From a virus, in the IMG/VR virus record IMGVR_UViG_3300010883_000025, positions 1 to 63,260 of that record: 63,260 bases of DNA; one strand, given 5' to 3'. The first letter of the stretch is position 1. The number at the start of each line of letters is the position of its first letter. This document shows, one piece after another, positions 16,501 to 26,200 of this stretch. A program made the position numbers and the translations under genes. The notes under the pieces are model-generated. The model saw only the letters and a program-made list of their open reading frames with translations. It was not told the origin of the DNA and searched no databases.

Positions 16501-19119
16501 GCTGCAGTCGGCGGATTGATTGCCCTTGGCATAGGAGCACTCGCCACAGCAGGTGCAGCGTTTGCATTTACCGTCGGTCTGCCATTTTTTGCAGTAGGAA
16601 TTCCTGGCGCTATTCTAGCTGGATTATTTTTGGTTCTTGGTGCCGTTCCTTTCATGGTTGGTGTAGCACTATTTTCTGAGATTATCTCAGGGATGTCGAT
16701 GGGCAAAATAGCTAAGGCCATGCTTGCGCTTGTTATTCTAACAGCAGCGACTGTTGGGGTAGCTTGGTTGATGACAGTTGGTCTCGGCTCTTTCGTTGGT
16801 GGTACAGTTGGCGCCGTTATTGGCGCTCTCTTTATGTATACAATGGCCACTCTTTTCATGCCACAGCTCAAAGCGGCGATGGAAGCAGCTCCTGATGATA
16901 TGAAATCAGCAGTGGGTAATATGATAGGATTGGCAATCTTAATGTTACCAGCTGTGGCGACTGCCTGGATTATGGGAGCAGGCGCCGCCGCATTTGCTAC
17001 TGGTACCGTCGGCGCAGTGACTGCGACTATGTTCTTTTGGGCCCTTGCTCTTCTGGCTTTACCAGCCATAAATGCTGCATCCACAGTCTTCCCTAAAGAT
17101 ATGATGAAAGCCGCAACAGATATGGGGTTCCTCGCAATAATGCTCGGCTTTGCTACTCTTGCTGCAATAGCCTTTAGCTACGGTGCTATAGCCTTTGTGA
17201 TCGGCGCCCTCGGCGCGGTGACATCTGTTTTATTCTTTAAGGCTCTATCAAAGTTCTTTATCCCGGCCTTTAATGACTTTATGAGTCAAGTAGACGTAGG
17301 AACAATCCTAACTGGTGCCAAAGTAATGGGAGCGCTAGCATTAGTGATGGTCGCCGCGGCGCTCATGGCTGTCCTGTCATTGGTGATGATAATCTTCGCA
17401 AACCCAATTGTTCTTTGGTTAGCAGGTAAAGGATTAAAAGGAACAGCGAAGTTTCTTGATGCTTTGATCGAGCACTTAGGTCCGTCTATCGCACGCCTAT
17501 CAAAAATGAAGGTTGGTGACCCAGCACAGCTCGGAGCGTTAGTTGAAGCTATATCAAAAATACTTCAAGCACTTGGAGACAATGTAGATATTGTTATTAA
17601 GATTGCAATGATTCAAGCTTTTTCAAATGCATCTGGTAGTGAAGGAGACATACTAAAAGACGCTGAATCTTTCATGACAGCAATGTTTACTGGAATGACC
17701 GGGCTTCTCAATACTCTTAAGCAGATGGTCTCCAGCATGAAGCCTGAAGACATTGAAAAGATGGAAGCTATTGGTGGTCTGCTTGGGGCTATCGGAACGT
17801 TAATGACAGCACTCCAGCCACCTCCAGCGCTGATGGAAGCAATGGCAGATTTGTCTAAGGGTGGAATGTTCAAGAAAGCAAACCCGAAAGGCGCCGCCGA
17901 TATGATGAAATCGTACGGCGCAACTATGTCAATGATCCTCGAATCAGTCAAAGCCAATATTCCACCGATGATTGCAGAAATATTAAAAATCGATATTGGA
18001 GACAACCCCGAACTGGCTGAAGCAAAAGCGAAGGTCGTCGGCGCCGCGATGCAGGGCGCTGGTAAGCTTGTGGAAGCGATTGGCGGAATAGCAAAATTGT
18101 TTATGGATCAAAACCAGAGTGAGCAGTCCGGATTTTTCAACAAATCAGGTCCAACAATGGCTGACACTCTTCGTGCCATGAAACCAGTGTTTGCCTATAT
18201 CTTCGATGCGATAAAAGGCGCTCTTCCTGGAATTATTACAGCAGTCATTGAGGCAGTACCTGGTGACATCGACGCCAAGTCTGCTGAAGCTAAAATTGCA
18301 ATTGTGGCTGGAGCCATGGAGGCTGTGGCAAACTTCGCCGAGGCAATTGGTACAGTTTCAGAATTAATGCCGCCTGCAGGTGGAAGCTTCTTCAAGAAGG
18401 GTAAAACCATGAGTGAGCGTCTTGGCGAAATGATGCAGATCATCAGAGCAGTCGTTAATGCTGCTAGGGCCCACATCGGTCCACTCGTAAAGTCGGTTCT
18501 AGATATCCCGATTGAGGGAGATCCTAAGGCATCATTAGCCAAGCTTGAAGTTATTGGTAAAGCGATGGCGGTCGTTGGCGACTTTGCAAACGTTGTCGGC
18601 ACCCTGTCTGGGCTCGGGGCTCCTGAAGATATCTCTGGGATGATGGGTGGCTGGATATCGGAGATCCAAACTGCCCTTGGCGGCGGTGACGCGAACATGG
18701 GGACGCTATTCTCTGCTTTAGGCACTTTCCAATATGAAGAGTCATCTCTAGAAAAATTAAACGGCGCGATTGAGACAGTACAAAAGATGGCTGATTTTGC
18801 CAGTGCAGTTAGTACCCTATCAAATGTGGCAGCATCGTTGTCAGAAGGCGGCGGACTCGGAGCCGGTGTCGCCGCGATGGTAACAGAAGTGAATGCAGCG
18901 CTTGTCGCCCTTAATGGTCTGGGAGCGGAAGGGATCGATGCCAATGTTGCATTGGAGAACTTTGCAGGTGCCATCGGAACCGGCGGCGGAGAGTTCACAA
19001 TATCAAACGAACCGGTTAATATTACTATTAACATGAACGTTACAATGGATGCTAACAAGGTCGGGAAGGTTCTTGTTGATAAGTCGGTTATGACATCACC
19101 ACTAGCGCAAGCTGAGTAA
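13546..19119 (+). CDS. Tail tape measure protein
   Basis: A 1857-residue protein that sets tail length and is ejected with the DNA. Residues 1-130 are coiled-coil-like (QQQINKVLSERAGILDAQAK). Residues 140-520 are Ala/Gly/Met-rich helices typical of tape measures. Residues about 801-1298 form a long chain of hydrophobic segments able to enter the host membrane. Residues about 1456-1690 hold three related units of about 84 residues, each with Pro-hinge helices followed by a K-x-x-V-x-x-A-M helix. It is about three times T4 gp29 (590 aa). At roughly 0.15 nm per residue, a tail approaching 280 nm is implied. Long antisense frames here are shadows of the Ala/Gly-rich codons. Confidence 0.88.
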   Translation: MAGDSKEAADQLGIQQQINKVLSERAGILDAQAKQLSGQVQLAAELCKALECKDLDQVADRLTEINSGLQDAASNAQKFADNGSEIKDSMDEAGSGAEGAMGKVSDFVNKLDTAKVAAASATVGIVKGMKSAGASIQMATASLGTMAKGLMNVGKAIIAAPFSMLGGLVSMASAGGGGVSALRQETEKLRGEFGDLATGEGKAVMDGFADLTSASGALAQSGLNVSQVFGRGSAGMAAALAAVADIAKEAGGAFHMLKDSIAGNAGQLVMLNKGLGMSNAALVEMTRQAQNSGQDVGEMLTATASMALNMGDKFGISAKTMGKNMAALTENFAKLGKMSTKELGATAAYMAKLGLEATDLLGVVDKFDNFEDAAGSVSHLNQAFGMQLDAMEMMNAENPAERIDMMREAFDETGKSVEDMTRQEKALLAEQMGLSVSAMENALAAENQGVSYEDLEAGAGEAEEQALTQEEAMSKLADSIEKMTEGGGAGITGFFDAFTKGFARGLKDSKAFQDVLKAIRGALKIVFQFGKQVGKMFADLMGDMGVWDGIKDLFDPKDLRNLMGIDAKGGLTGTGLLGIFKKFKDALSGKGKYSPQQMAQDMGKEFSKFFSAKGPAFSKLKGAFIKGIQMIGALIAGFLPFIIGKLGDMINGMADALRNPKGLGDAASTGIGGAIINALTGIGDALMTALPALIGAILNLLSAAAMNPTVWKVAAGYFAFMVGKSLLMGAIMAAKGALFKVVVGKLSGLMSGATDKAAKSAEKGGASGKKMGKSFSQGMSSMADGLKTFISKIADIKPGQIVKAMVNMTLMALSFLPAMAVFALGLVMVAAILSLVKFSTLIKGLAGIALGAFAVQIVVSAAMLIQPGMVIPAIIGLLAGAALLVLGGTVFTLAMGIIGAVVGMVGIGTIAAAGVGLIALGIGAVAVALAIVPFAVLGALVPLAVLAAVGLVAGAYMLAVGGVAFTEAVGEIGKAVLSVGVGTIMAAVGGLIALGIGALATAGAAFAFTVGLPFFAVGIPGAILAGLFLVLGAVPFMVGVALFSEIISGMSMGKIAKAMLALVILTAATVGVAWLMTVGLGSFVGGTVGAVIGALFMYTMATLFMPQLKAAMEAAPDDMKSAVGNMIGLAILMLPAVATAWIMGAGAAAFATGTVGAVTATMFFWALALLALPAINAASTVFPKDMMKAATDMGFLAIMLGFATLAAIAFSYGAIAFVIGALGAVTSVLFFKALSKFFIPAFNDFMSQVDVGTILTGAKVMGALALVMVAAALMAVLSLVMIIFANPIVLWLAGKGLKGTAKFLDALIEHLGPSIARLSKMKVGDPAQLGALVEAISKILQALGDNVDIVIKIAMIQAFSNASGSEGDILKDAESFMTAMFTGMTGLLNTLKQMVSSMKPEDIEKMEAIGGLLGAIGTLMTALQPPPALMEAMADLSKGGMFKKANPKGAADMMKSYGATMSMILESVKANIPPMIAEILKIDIGDNPELAEAKAKVVGAAMQGAGKLVEAIGGIAKLFMDQNQSEQSGFFNKSGPTMADTLRAMKPVFAYIFDAIKGALPGIITAVIEAVPGDIDAKSAEAKIAIVAGAMEAVANFAEAIGTVSELMPPAGGSFFKKGKTMSERLGEMMQIIRAVVNAARAHIGPLVKSVLDIPIEGDPKASLAKLEVIGKAMAVVGDFANVVGTLSGLGAPEDISGMMGGWISEIQTALGGGDANMGTLFSALGTFQYEESSLEKLNGAIETVQKMADFASAVSTLSNVAASLSEGGGLGAGVAAMVTEVNAALVALNGLGAEGIDANVALENFAGAIGTGGGEFTISNEPVNITINMNVTMDANKVGKVLVDKSVMTSPLAQAE
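17911..18618. repeat. Three-fold coding repeat in the tape measure C-terminal part
   Basis: Units at about 17911-18102, 18165-18369 and 18418-18618 encode related blocks: a first helix, then a Pro-containing hinge (IPPMIAEIL, LPGIITAVI, IGPLVKSVL), an acidic loop with 'DP/DN/DI', and a helix AKVVGAAMQGAGKLVEAIG or its equivalents. Short linkers with FF-K-x-G-x-TM separate them. Divergence is high, so the duplication is old. Confidence 0.7.
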
Positions 19120-19130
19120 GGAATATCTAG

Positions 19131-19376
19131 ATGAGCGATGAAACGAAAATTAAGGATGAAGAAAAGATAGAGGTTGATTCTCAAGAATTAGCTGACGATG
19201 CTGAAAAAGTAGAACAGCAGCAGTGGGATGAAATGAATGAGCTGGTATTTACTGAGTGGCAAAATGCGATGACAAAAGAAGTAACTGATCTAGCTAATCA
19301 CCTTCATGTCATGGCTAAAGACCCAACTTTCATCAGTAAAATTTCTAAAAAGATAGTTAAAAGCATCGAGGACTAG
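19131..19376 (+). CDS. Small acidic helical protein
   Basis: An 81-residue, strongly acidic protein (DETKIKDEEKIEVDSQELAD at the start) followed by amphipathic helices around EWQNAMTKEVTDLANHLHVM and KISKKIVKSI. It begins 11 bases after the tape measure stop with a weak SD (AAGGAATAT) and ends six bases before the next tail gene, so it belongs to the tail operon. No family is recognised. A tail-assembly chaperone or minor tail component is possible from context only. Confidence 0.6.
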   Translation: MSDETKIKDEEKIEVDSQELADDAEKVEQQQWDEMNELVFTEWQNAMTKEVTDLANHLHVMAKDPTFISKISKKIVKSIED

Positions 19377-19382
19377 TTTCAT

Positions 19383-22300
19383 ATGAGCACTGATGGTATA
19401 AATGGCGAGACTTATACACCTGAGGGTACTGGACCGAATGGTGAAACAAAGATTGGTGATGATCTTAAGTTAGAAGCTCGCGAAACGCTAGCAAGCTATT
19501 TAAGTTCTCTTACAACAGATGCGATAACCCACAATGCTTTCCCCATTGATCCAGCATCGCCACTAAATGAATTTTCTCTGGTTAATGCCGACGGCTCGCC
19601 AGCAGACTTCACAACAGGTGGAAATGATAGTACTGAAGGCTTTACTGATACAATGCCACCTGGTGAAACAGCTTCAGCTGCAGCAGTACCAATTTTTGAA
19701 ACGCTTAGTAACTCAGGCAAATTTAATCCACAACTCGGTGAATTCTTAAATAAGAATGCCCAAGAAGACGGTCATAATTTATTACGTGATGTTGCTTCTA
19801 CTTATGAGAATGATGAACCCGGCATCGGTTCAACGTCAGGACAAGCTGCATTTCCTAACCCTTCTGGTGCAACACCAATGCAGCAGAAAGTCTCTGCAAT
19901 TCTTTCTGCAAACAATAAGTTTGACCCAATGCCAACCAGCTCACCTTACATCGAGGGTAACGAGTTCTCATCTCCAGGTATTCCTGTAGAGCAAGGTCGC
20001 TTTGGTGTCTATGATCCTGACGCTAGTAGAACAAGCATAAAAGATATGCAGAAAATCGCATATTCACAGCTACTGAGACAAACTGGTCATAATATGGGTA
20101 CCGGACAATCTCCAACATCAGCCGGTGCTCGTGCTGGTGCATTGATTCCAAGTAACGTACAGATTGGTAAGAAAAAAGTCAGTACAAATAAGTTAAGGGC
20201 ATCCAATGCTTATCACGCCCCCGACCGGCCCGCACTCCCTGATGCTCACCTTGAATATGATGATATTGATGGTTCACCACTTACTCCTCGTAGAAGTGTT
20301 GGTGTCTTAAACAACCCATATGAGCCATTCGCCTCAGCAGAACCTGGAGCGATGGCATCTCAAATTGCAACTGCTGCCCGTGCATTCGCTGAAATCCTGG
20401 CAGGCGCCACAGTTTTTGCAGCTATTATGACGATAATTCAAGTCGCTGCCGCTACCACAACAATAGAAACAAAGCCTGCACAAATGAGAAAGGGTCAGTA
20501 CCGTACCGGGAACTCTGTAGCAAAAATGCTTGCGCGAATGGGAATTCCGCAAACAAGCCAACCGATGTGGCGATGCGTTTGTTTCGGCATTCTAGCGTTC
20601 TTTAAGATAGCACCTTCATCTGTACCACCTGTACCCGCGGGTAGTCCAGACCCGTCAGCAGGACCGATTCAAGTTTGGTGGCTAGCCGTCCTTGCAGGAT
20701 CTGGCGGTGATGTTTTATCGCTATTCGCATCCGCACAAAAAAGTCATGGTTATTATGCCACAATTTTAAGAACCGTAAGAAGGGATCTTAAGCAATTACT
20801 TAATGACCTCTCGCCTTCTGATCCTCCTAGTATGTTCAATACCATAATGCATCTTAACGATTACGCTTCTTGGAGATTCTTCTGTACACTTGCTGTAATG
20901 GGCGACAGATTTTTAGATGCAAAGACAAGACGCTTCGCAATAGTCGATTCTATCGACAATATGCCAAATAATGGTCAAACAAGACAGGCAAAAAGTAGAG
21001 CCTTTGGCGGTTCGAATAAGTTGGCTTGGCGTCATAGATCTAGTCCTTCTTTGATATTACTCCCAAAGAAATATGCTAATGCCTATACGTTGTATGGCTT
21101 TCAGTCTAACTACGCTCAAGCAAATATGGTGGCGATAGGAGACAAGACAAATTCAAACGGGCAATATTTCAATACCACAGGACCTGGCCCTAATACACCA
21201 ATGCGAAGAAAAGTTGTTGCTCATGACGGACATAGACTCCCGCAAGAGTATGTAACAGAAATAGAGAATGAATTAGATGCAGAGTACATGCCGTTTTATT
21301 TTCATGACCTTCGTACTAATGAAGTCATATCTTTCCCTGCATTCATCGAGGACGTAAAAGACTCGTACTCGGTAAGTTATGCTGAGTCTGCTGGTTATGG
21401 CAGAATAGATCCTGTTAAAATATACCAAAACACATCACGATCTGTTTCTGTTTCGTGGACCATGGTCGCGACATCTAAAGAAGACTTTGATTCTTTGTGG
21501 TGGAGTATTAATAAGATGGTTTCGATGTGCTATCCTCAATTTTCTATGGGGAAACCAGTCCAAGCCGGAACAAAGAAATTCGTCATGCCATTCTCGCAGA
21601 TCCCAACTGCATCTCCAGTTATTCGTCTTCGTGTAGGTGATGTTATTCGTAGTAATTACAGCCGCTTTAATCTTGCAAGAATTTTTGGTATGTCCGAAGC
21701 CATTCCCGCAGCTTCTGCGTATGGCACACCATCAGGAACGACAATAGACGAAGGTAGCGAGACCCAGGCCACATGGAATGGAGCTCCGTTTGACCTGACA
21801 TATCAAGAGGAAGCCCAAGCAGCAGCAGAAATGGGCGCTGCTGCCGCGGAAGCGGAGGCGCATGCAATATGTTATGATATTGCAATGCATATTTTGTTTC
21901 AACCATCATCATTAGATGATGCCACCGCTGGCTATCTACCTGGCGATACTGCGCTGAACCTTGGTATAGCGATGCTAAAGGATAATGCCGAAGGCTACAC
22001 AACATACGATATGGATTTTGATAAGACTCACCCGACTGGTGGAGCTTACACTGTAGGTAGCTGGTTAGCCCAGTTCCCACCTCCAACAGCCACCAGCGGA
22101 ATTTTAATTGAAGATCATGCTTTTTTATCCAGAACGTATACTGACGCAAAAGTAGTAATTCTAGCAAGAAGAGTGTCAGATGAATTTGGTAATTTTGTCG
22201 ACGGTTCTCCAAATGGTAGTGGAGACGAGCCGCTGAATACGGAGACAGACGTTAATGACGACCTTAGAGAAGCCGGCCAGTACGCCGAATATCTTGTAAC

Positions 22301-22904
22301 ACTGGCTAACCAGGACGATCCAGCAGACCCATACGGTCCCGTCAGTGCCAAAGGCCATACTCATGCCTATATCGTAACATCAGCTGATCTTTATCCAATC
22401 TTACCTGAAATGCCCGAGCCAACAAACCCACCAGTTAATGTTACTCTTGAAGAGCAAGTATTTGATATTTATGACTTCTTTCGTCCTGATAAAAATGCAG
22501 TTGTAAGATCTTTTGAGTCAGCTGGAGGACGTGGTCTTGCAGGTGTTATCACAAGCTTTGACATGGATTGGAAAGATGCACAATGGGATATGAGTGGTGT
22601 AAGTAGAAGGGCTCCACAAATGGTTAAGTGCAGCATTTCCTTTAGCCCGATACATGATATCGTACCTGGTCTTGACAACAACGGCGCAATGCGCGCGTAC
22701 AACTACCCTGTTGGCAAAATTAACAGTGGTCTTGCAGAAGACTTCTACAGTCCAGGCGCCGGAAGAAGCGTTCCTGGTGGCCGAATGAGTCCCCACCGCG
22801 GTTCTTATGTTGACTCCGATGCAAACATAGATACAGTGGAAGGGTTTGCAGATTCAGTTTCAGAAGGTTACGGTGCCCCGGGTGGCGGCGGCGGAACGCC
22901 ATAA
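19383..22904 (+). CDS. Baseplate hub/tube-initiator-like structural protein
   Basis: A 1173-residue protein. Residues 1-320 are polar and probably extended. Residues about 330-470 contain hydrophobic helices (ILAGATVFAAIMTIIQVAAA, WWLAVLAGSGGDVLSLF). Residues about 620-800 carry a block with FPAFIEDVKDSYSVSYAES, GYGRIDPVKIYQ and VSVSWTMVATSKEDFD, a pattern seen in tail-hub and tube-cap proteins of myoviruses. Residues 1040-1120 (GRGLAGVITSFDMDW, then FSPIHDIVPGLD) are also typical of such hub proteins. It lies between tape measure and LysM-like genes. The T4 counterpart may be gp48 or gp54, which seed the tube, but this is inferred. Confidence 0.7.
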   Translation: MSTDGINGETYTPEGTGPNGETKIGDDLKLEARETLASYLSSLTTDAITHNAFPIDPASPLNEFSLVNADGSPADFTTGGNDSTEGFTDTMPPGETASAAAVPIFETLSNSGKFNPQLGEFLNKNAQEDGHNLLRDVASTYENDEPGIGSTSGQAAFPNPSGATPMQQKVSAILSANNKFDPMPTSSPYIEGNEFSSPGIPVEQGRFGVYDPDASRTSIKDMQKIAYSQLLRQTGHNMGTGQSPTSAGARAGALIPSNVQIGKKKVSTNKLRASNAYHAPDRPALPDAHLEYDDIDGSPLTPRRSVGVLNNPYEPFASAEPGAMASQIATAARAFAEILAGATVFAAIMTIIQVAAATTTIETKPAQMRKGQYRTGNSVAKMLARMGIPQTSQPMWRCVCFGILAFFKIAPSSVPPVPAGSPDPSAGPIQVWWLAVLAGSGGDVLSLFASAQKSHGYYATILRTVRRDLKQLLNDLSPSDPPSMFNTIMHLNDYASWRFFCTLAVMGDRFLDAKTRRFAIVDSIDNMPNNGQTRQAKSRAFGGSNKLAWRHRSSPSLILLPKKYANAYTLYGFQSNYAQANMVAIGDKTNSNGQYFNTTGPGPNTPMRRKVVAHDGHRLPQEYVTEIENELDAEYMPFYFHDLRTNEVISFPAFIEDVKDSYSVSYAESAGYGRIDPVKIYQNTSRSVSVSWTMVATSKEDFDSLWWSINKMVSMCYPQFSMGKPVQAGTKKFVMPFSQIPTASPVIRLRVGDVIRSNYSRFNLARIFGMSEAIPAASAYGTPSGTTIDEGSETQATWNGAPFDLTYQEEAQAAAEMGAAAAEAEAHAICYDIAMHILFQPSSLDDATAGYLPGDTALNLGIAMLKDNAEGYTTYDMDFDKTHPTGGAYTVGSWLAQFPPPTATSGILIEDHAFLSRTYTDAKVVILARRVSDEFGNFVDGSPNGSGDEPLNTETDVNDDLREAGQYAEYLVTLANQDDPADPYGPVSAKGHTHAYIVTSADLYPILPEMPEPTNPPVNVTLEEQVFDIYDFFRPDKNAVVRSFESAGGRGLAGVITSFDMDWKDAQWDMSGVSRRAPQMVKCSISFSPIHDIVPGLDNNGAMRAYNYPVGKINSGLAEDFYSPGAGRSVPGGRMSPHRGSYVDSDANIDTVEGFADSVSEGYGAPGGGGGTP

Positions 22905-22921
22905 TATAGGATGTTAATTAG

Positions 22922-23218
22922 ATGCCGATAAACAGATATCAAAGAGCCCCGAAATTAAAAAACGGAAAATTTTATGGAACATGGGATTCCTGCTTTATGA
23001 TTGCTTCAGCCGTTGCAGCTGGTAGAATCGAATGGAAAGGACGTGTCACAACAGAATCAGAACGGTTAGACATCATCGCTGGAGAGATATATGGAGATGG
23101 CACTTTATGGTGGGTAATTGCCGGCGCCAGTGGTATCGGCTGGGGTTTACAGGTTCCTCCTGGCATTTATCTTAAAATTCCTACTGACATAGGTCAGATT
23201 ATGGCTTTATTGGGATGA
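22922..23218 (+). CDS. LysM/tail-protein-X-like baseplate protein
   Basis: A 98-residue protein. Residues 43-95 (ESERLDIIAGEIYGDGTLWW, then VIAGASGI and VPPGIYLKIP) match the LysM-like fold shared by phage tail protein X and the gp53 family: 'D-x-I-A-x-x-x-Y-G-D-x-x-L-W-W-x-I' and 'x-P-P-G-x-x-L-x-I-P'. In contractile tails it bridges the hub and wedge or tube-cap proteins, and may touch peptidoglycan. The gene is 17 bases after the hub-like gene and three before the next, which fits the hub operon. Residues 1-40 are an additional aromatic segment. Confidence 0.82.
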   Translation: MPINRYQRAPKLKNGKFYGTWDSCFMIASAVAAGRIEWKGRVTTESERLDIIAGEIYGDGTLWWVIAGASGIGWGLQVPPGIYLKIPTDIGQIMALLG

Positions 23219-23221
23219 TAT

Positions 23222-26200
23222 ATGGCTGTTTACGACGATAAATTAGCGGACATTGTTGACAAATTAGGAAGATACTGGTCTATCGTGTCAAAAGAAGACT
23301 TCATGGCTCTCCTTGCCTTTGGCGATGATGACGCTGTTGATTCATTTGGGACAGTTAATTTAGATCCCACACCTGAGATGCATAAGGTCATAAGAGCATT
23401 CACTAACTCTACTGAGGGTGGTGTGACCATGATGCAGTCAATGCAAGCGCTAGTAGATATTATGAGTGGTGCTACAGCAGCAGAAGTCTCCGACATGGTC
23501 GCCATGGCAAAAACGCTGTATAGAATAGTTGGTGAGCCAGAAGCTTTTGAGACGCTTGACATGCCCACGGGTGTAGGAAGTGCAACCTGGCCTTCTTTTG
23601 TTGGTTCAGAGTATTCTGCAAAAAACTGTATGAAAATTGATGAGGATGGAGAAGGACAGATCAATGGAGTTTTCGCATCTCCAACGAAATTTACCCCGAA
23701 TGTCTGTGCTCTCCAGGTTTTTAACACTAAATTAACTCCTGCCAAAAGAGATACTGGTGCCGTTGCTCTTTTCATGAATTGTATACCAACCCTAGAGCTG
23801 TCTAGATGTCAACCGTATCTTGATATAACGGTGATATCTCAAAAGAGCGGTGTCTCTAAAGACGATGGTCGAATTCAGACAATGGGCATGATGCAATTTC
23901 TTTTAGGTTCATCTGCCCCAGCAGAAAGTTCTGCAGATTACTATATGGCCACCGCTTTAGATGGCGAATCTCTTCACGACTTTGAGCAAACTCAACAAAC
24001 TGTAGAAGCTCAAGCTGCAGCACTCCCGGCGTCTGATCCAAACTCTATTGATCCAGATCATGAAGCCCCGGAAGTTGCTACTGCGGGTATGGAGATGTTT
24101 CTAGCTCCACAGACAATGGTTCCAGTAATCGGGACCGGGGCAAGCGCTAGGATGGAGAGGTATGAGGACTATGAAGCGTTTAGTCCGCCACCTGGGGGAG
24201 ATCCGGATGACTTTCCATCAGTCGGTGGTCGTAGAGGTGCAGGAATAATAGATCCATTCAGACCAATGATGACTATCGAGGATTTTAGTGTTTCAGTTAC
24301 ACCCTCAAAAGGAATGATGTCTCATGAGACAGCCGAACTATCTCTAATAATGCACGATCGTTCAAGATTGTCTGAGATATCTGAATTTGTGAAACCCGAT
24401 CTTTATGGATCAACTGAATTACTGATAACATACGGTTGGTCTCATCCAGATCCGTCAGGTGGTACCGACTCAGATGGTAATGTTCAGGGAAATTTCTTTG
24501 GCGCGCTATTAAACCTTTGTAAAGTAAAGAAAAAATATATGGTTGTCAATAGCTCTTTTTCTTTTGACGAGGTGGGCCAGGTTAAGATTAAGCTAAAGCT
24601 TTCTATGAAGGGCTCAGGTAATATTGATACAGCAACCTTGAGTCAGGGTGAAGGTATCGATGATATCATGCAGACCCTAAAAGACCTACAAGGTGCCATC
24701 CAAGTTATAAAAGAGCAAATACAAGCAGATGCCGAAGCTACAGGCGATGCTTCATCTGCAAAAGATATGTTTGGAAGCTCTTTTATGACCGCGGCGTCTG
24801 ACACGAGTAAGGCTCTTACTGTAGATAAAGAAACAGCGGACGCAATCAAGAAGTTCATCTCTGAGAAAAGAAATTCTACGAATCCCGCAGAGGAGGAGTT
24901 AGCTGGTACCCTAACAGACATGTTCGGTAGTAATGGCACTGGCGGCGTCGTCGCTGAAGCGCAGGCAACTATCGCTGATGCCGTCGCTGGAAAGATACAG
25001 CACCTTCAATCCATGCGTCAAAGTAATAAAGACCCTTTTGCACGTACAGTACGAGGCGCAAATGGAAGTACACAATTCGTCAATGCCAAGTATAACAGTC
25101 CAAAATTCGTTTCATTCGGCGCGATGATGATGTATATGATAGGTAAACCTCTTGCTGCAACTAGAAGATTCGACGAGATACAATTCATTTTTTATCCAGT
25201 AAATGATAAAGCAAGTTATCTATCAGGTCTAACAATCGCAGATATTCCGATAAAGATTGAAGATTTCAAAAAGAAATTTGAAGAAGTTACAAAGACAACA
25301 GTGAATATGCCTTTAGGTCGTTTTTTAGGTTTCATGACTAAAGAATTTATTCAGAATCAAGCATCGTACGTATACGGTCTAACTTCTCTCTTCGAGACCG
25401 ATGAAGAGGGTGAAACACAGATGAAAGAAGAATTTAAAGAGGATGCCACGAAATTAAACGATGAGAAGAAAAAGCGTCTAGAGGATGCATACGGTCCAGA
25501 CGCAGACATAGAATTTAAAATGCCACGTATTAAAATGGAGATGCAAGCTGTGCCATGTAAGCCTGGAACTCACCCGAATGGTAAGAAGGGCACTATTTTA
25601 AGAATTCATATGTACGACACTGTATGCACACCATACACTTCGTTAATGAAGATGCTTGGCGCAGCAAGAAGCGACTCCATTGGATTACTTTCATCAGCTG
25701 CCGGCGGTGTTCCTGGAGAAGTTGAGGCCGGCCCAAACCCAGATGGCGGATGGGATGTCTCCCACCGCGCCAATTTTTTCGAAGGTTTAATGAATGCTAT
25801 TGACGCTGGATTAATAGAGTGTGTCCCTCAAACAGCAATGGATGGCATGGACGGCAATGATCCATCTGGAGTTGATATAGAAGAATTTGTCGAAACACAA
25901 TTTCGTGTAAAGGGTGGTTTTCCAGCGCTAAAAGACTATATGATGAAAAGCATGCCATCGATTATTTACGGTAGCTCAAACTCAGCTGTCTTGTCAGCAG
26001 ATCTTTCTTCGATGAATGATCCTAAGCTGGCATCAATAAATATGTTACGTGCCGGTGGTTCAGGTGGCGACGGCCCACAAGGCTCCAGAGATTCAGGTTT
26101 GCCACTTCAGACGTCTCCTGTATCACTTGGATTGACAACGTATGGCTGTCCATTAATTTCGTATGGTCAGCAATTCTTTATTGACTTCGGCACTGGAACC

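Noticed and set aside
16140-17084. 314-codon antisense open frame inside the tape measure gene (also 13659-14651 and 18195-19184)
   Set aside because: They arise from the Ala/Gly-rich codons of the sense gene, show low-complexity Ala/Ile/Pro composition and have no SD or promoter.
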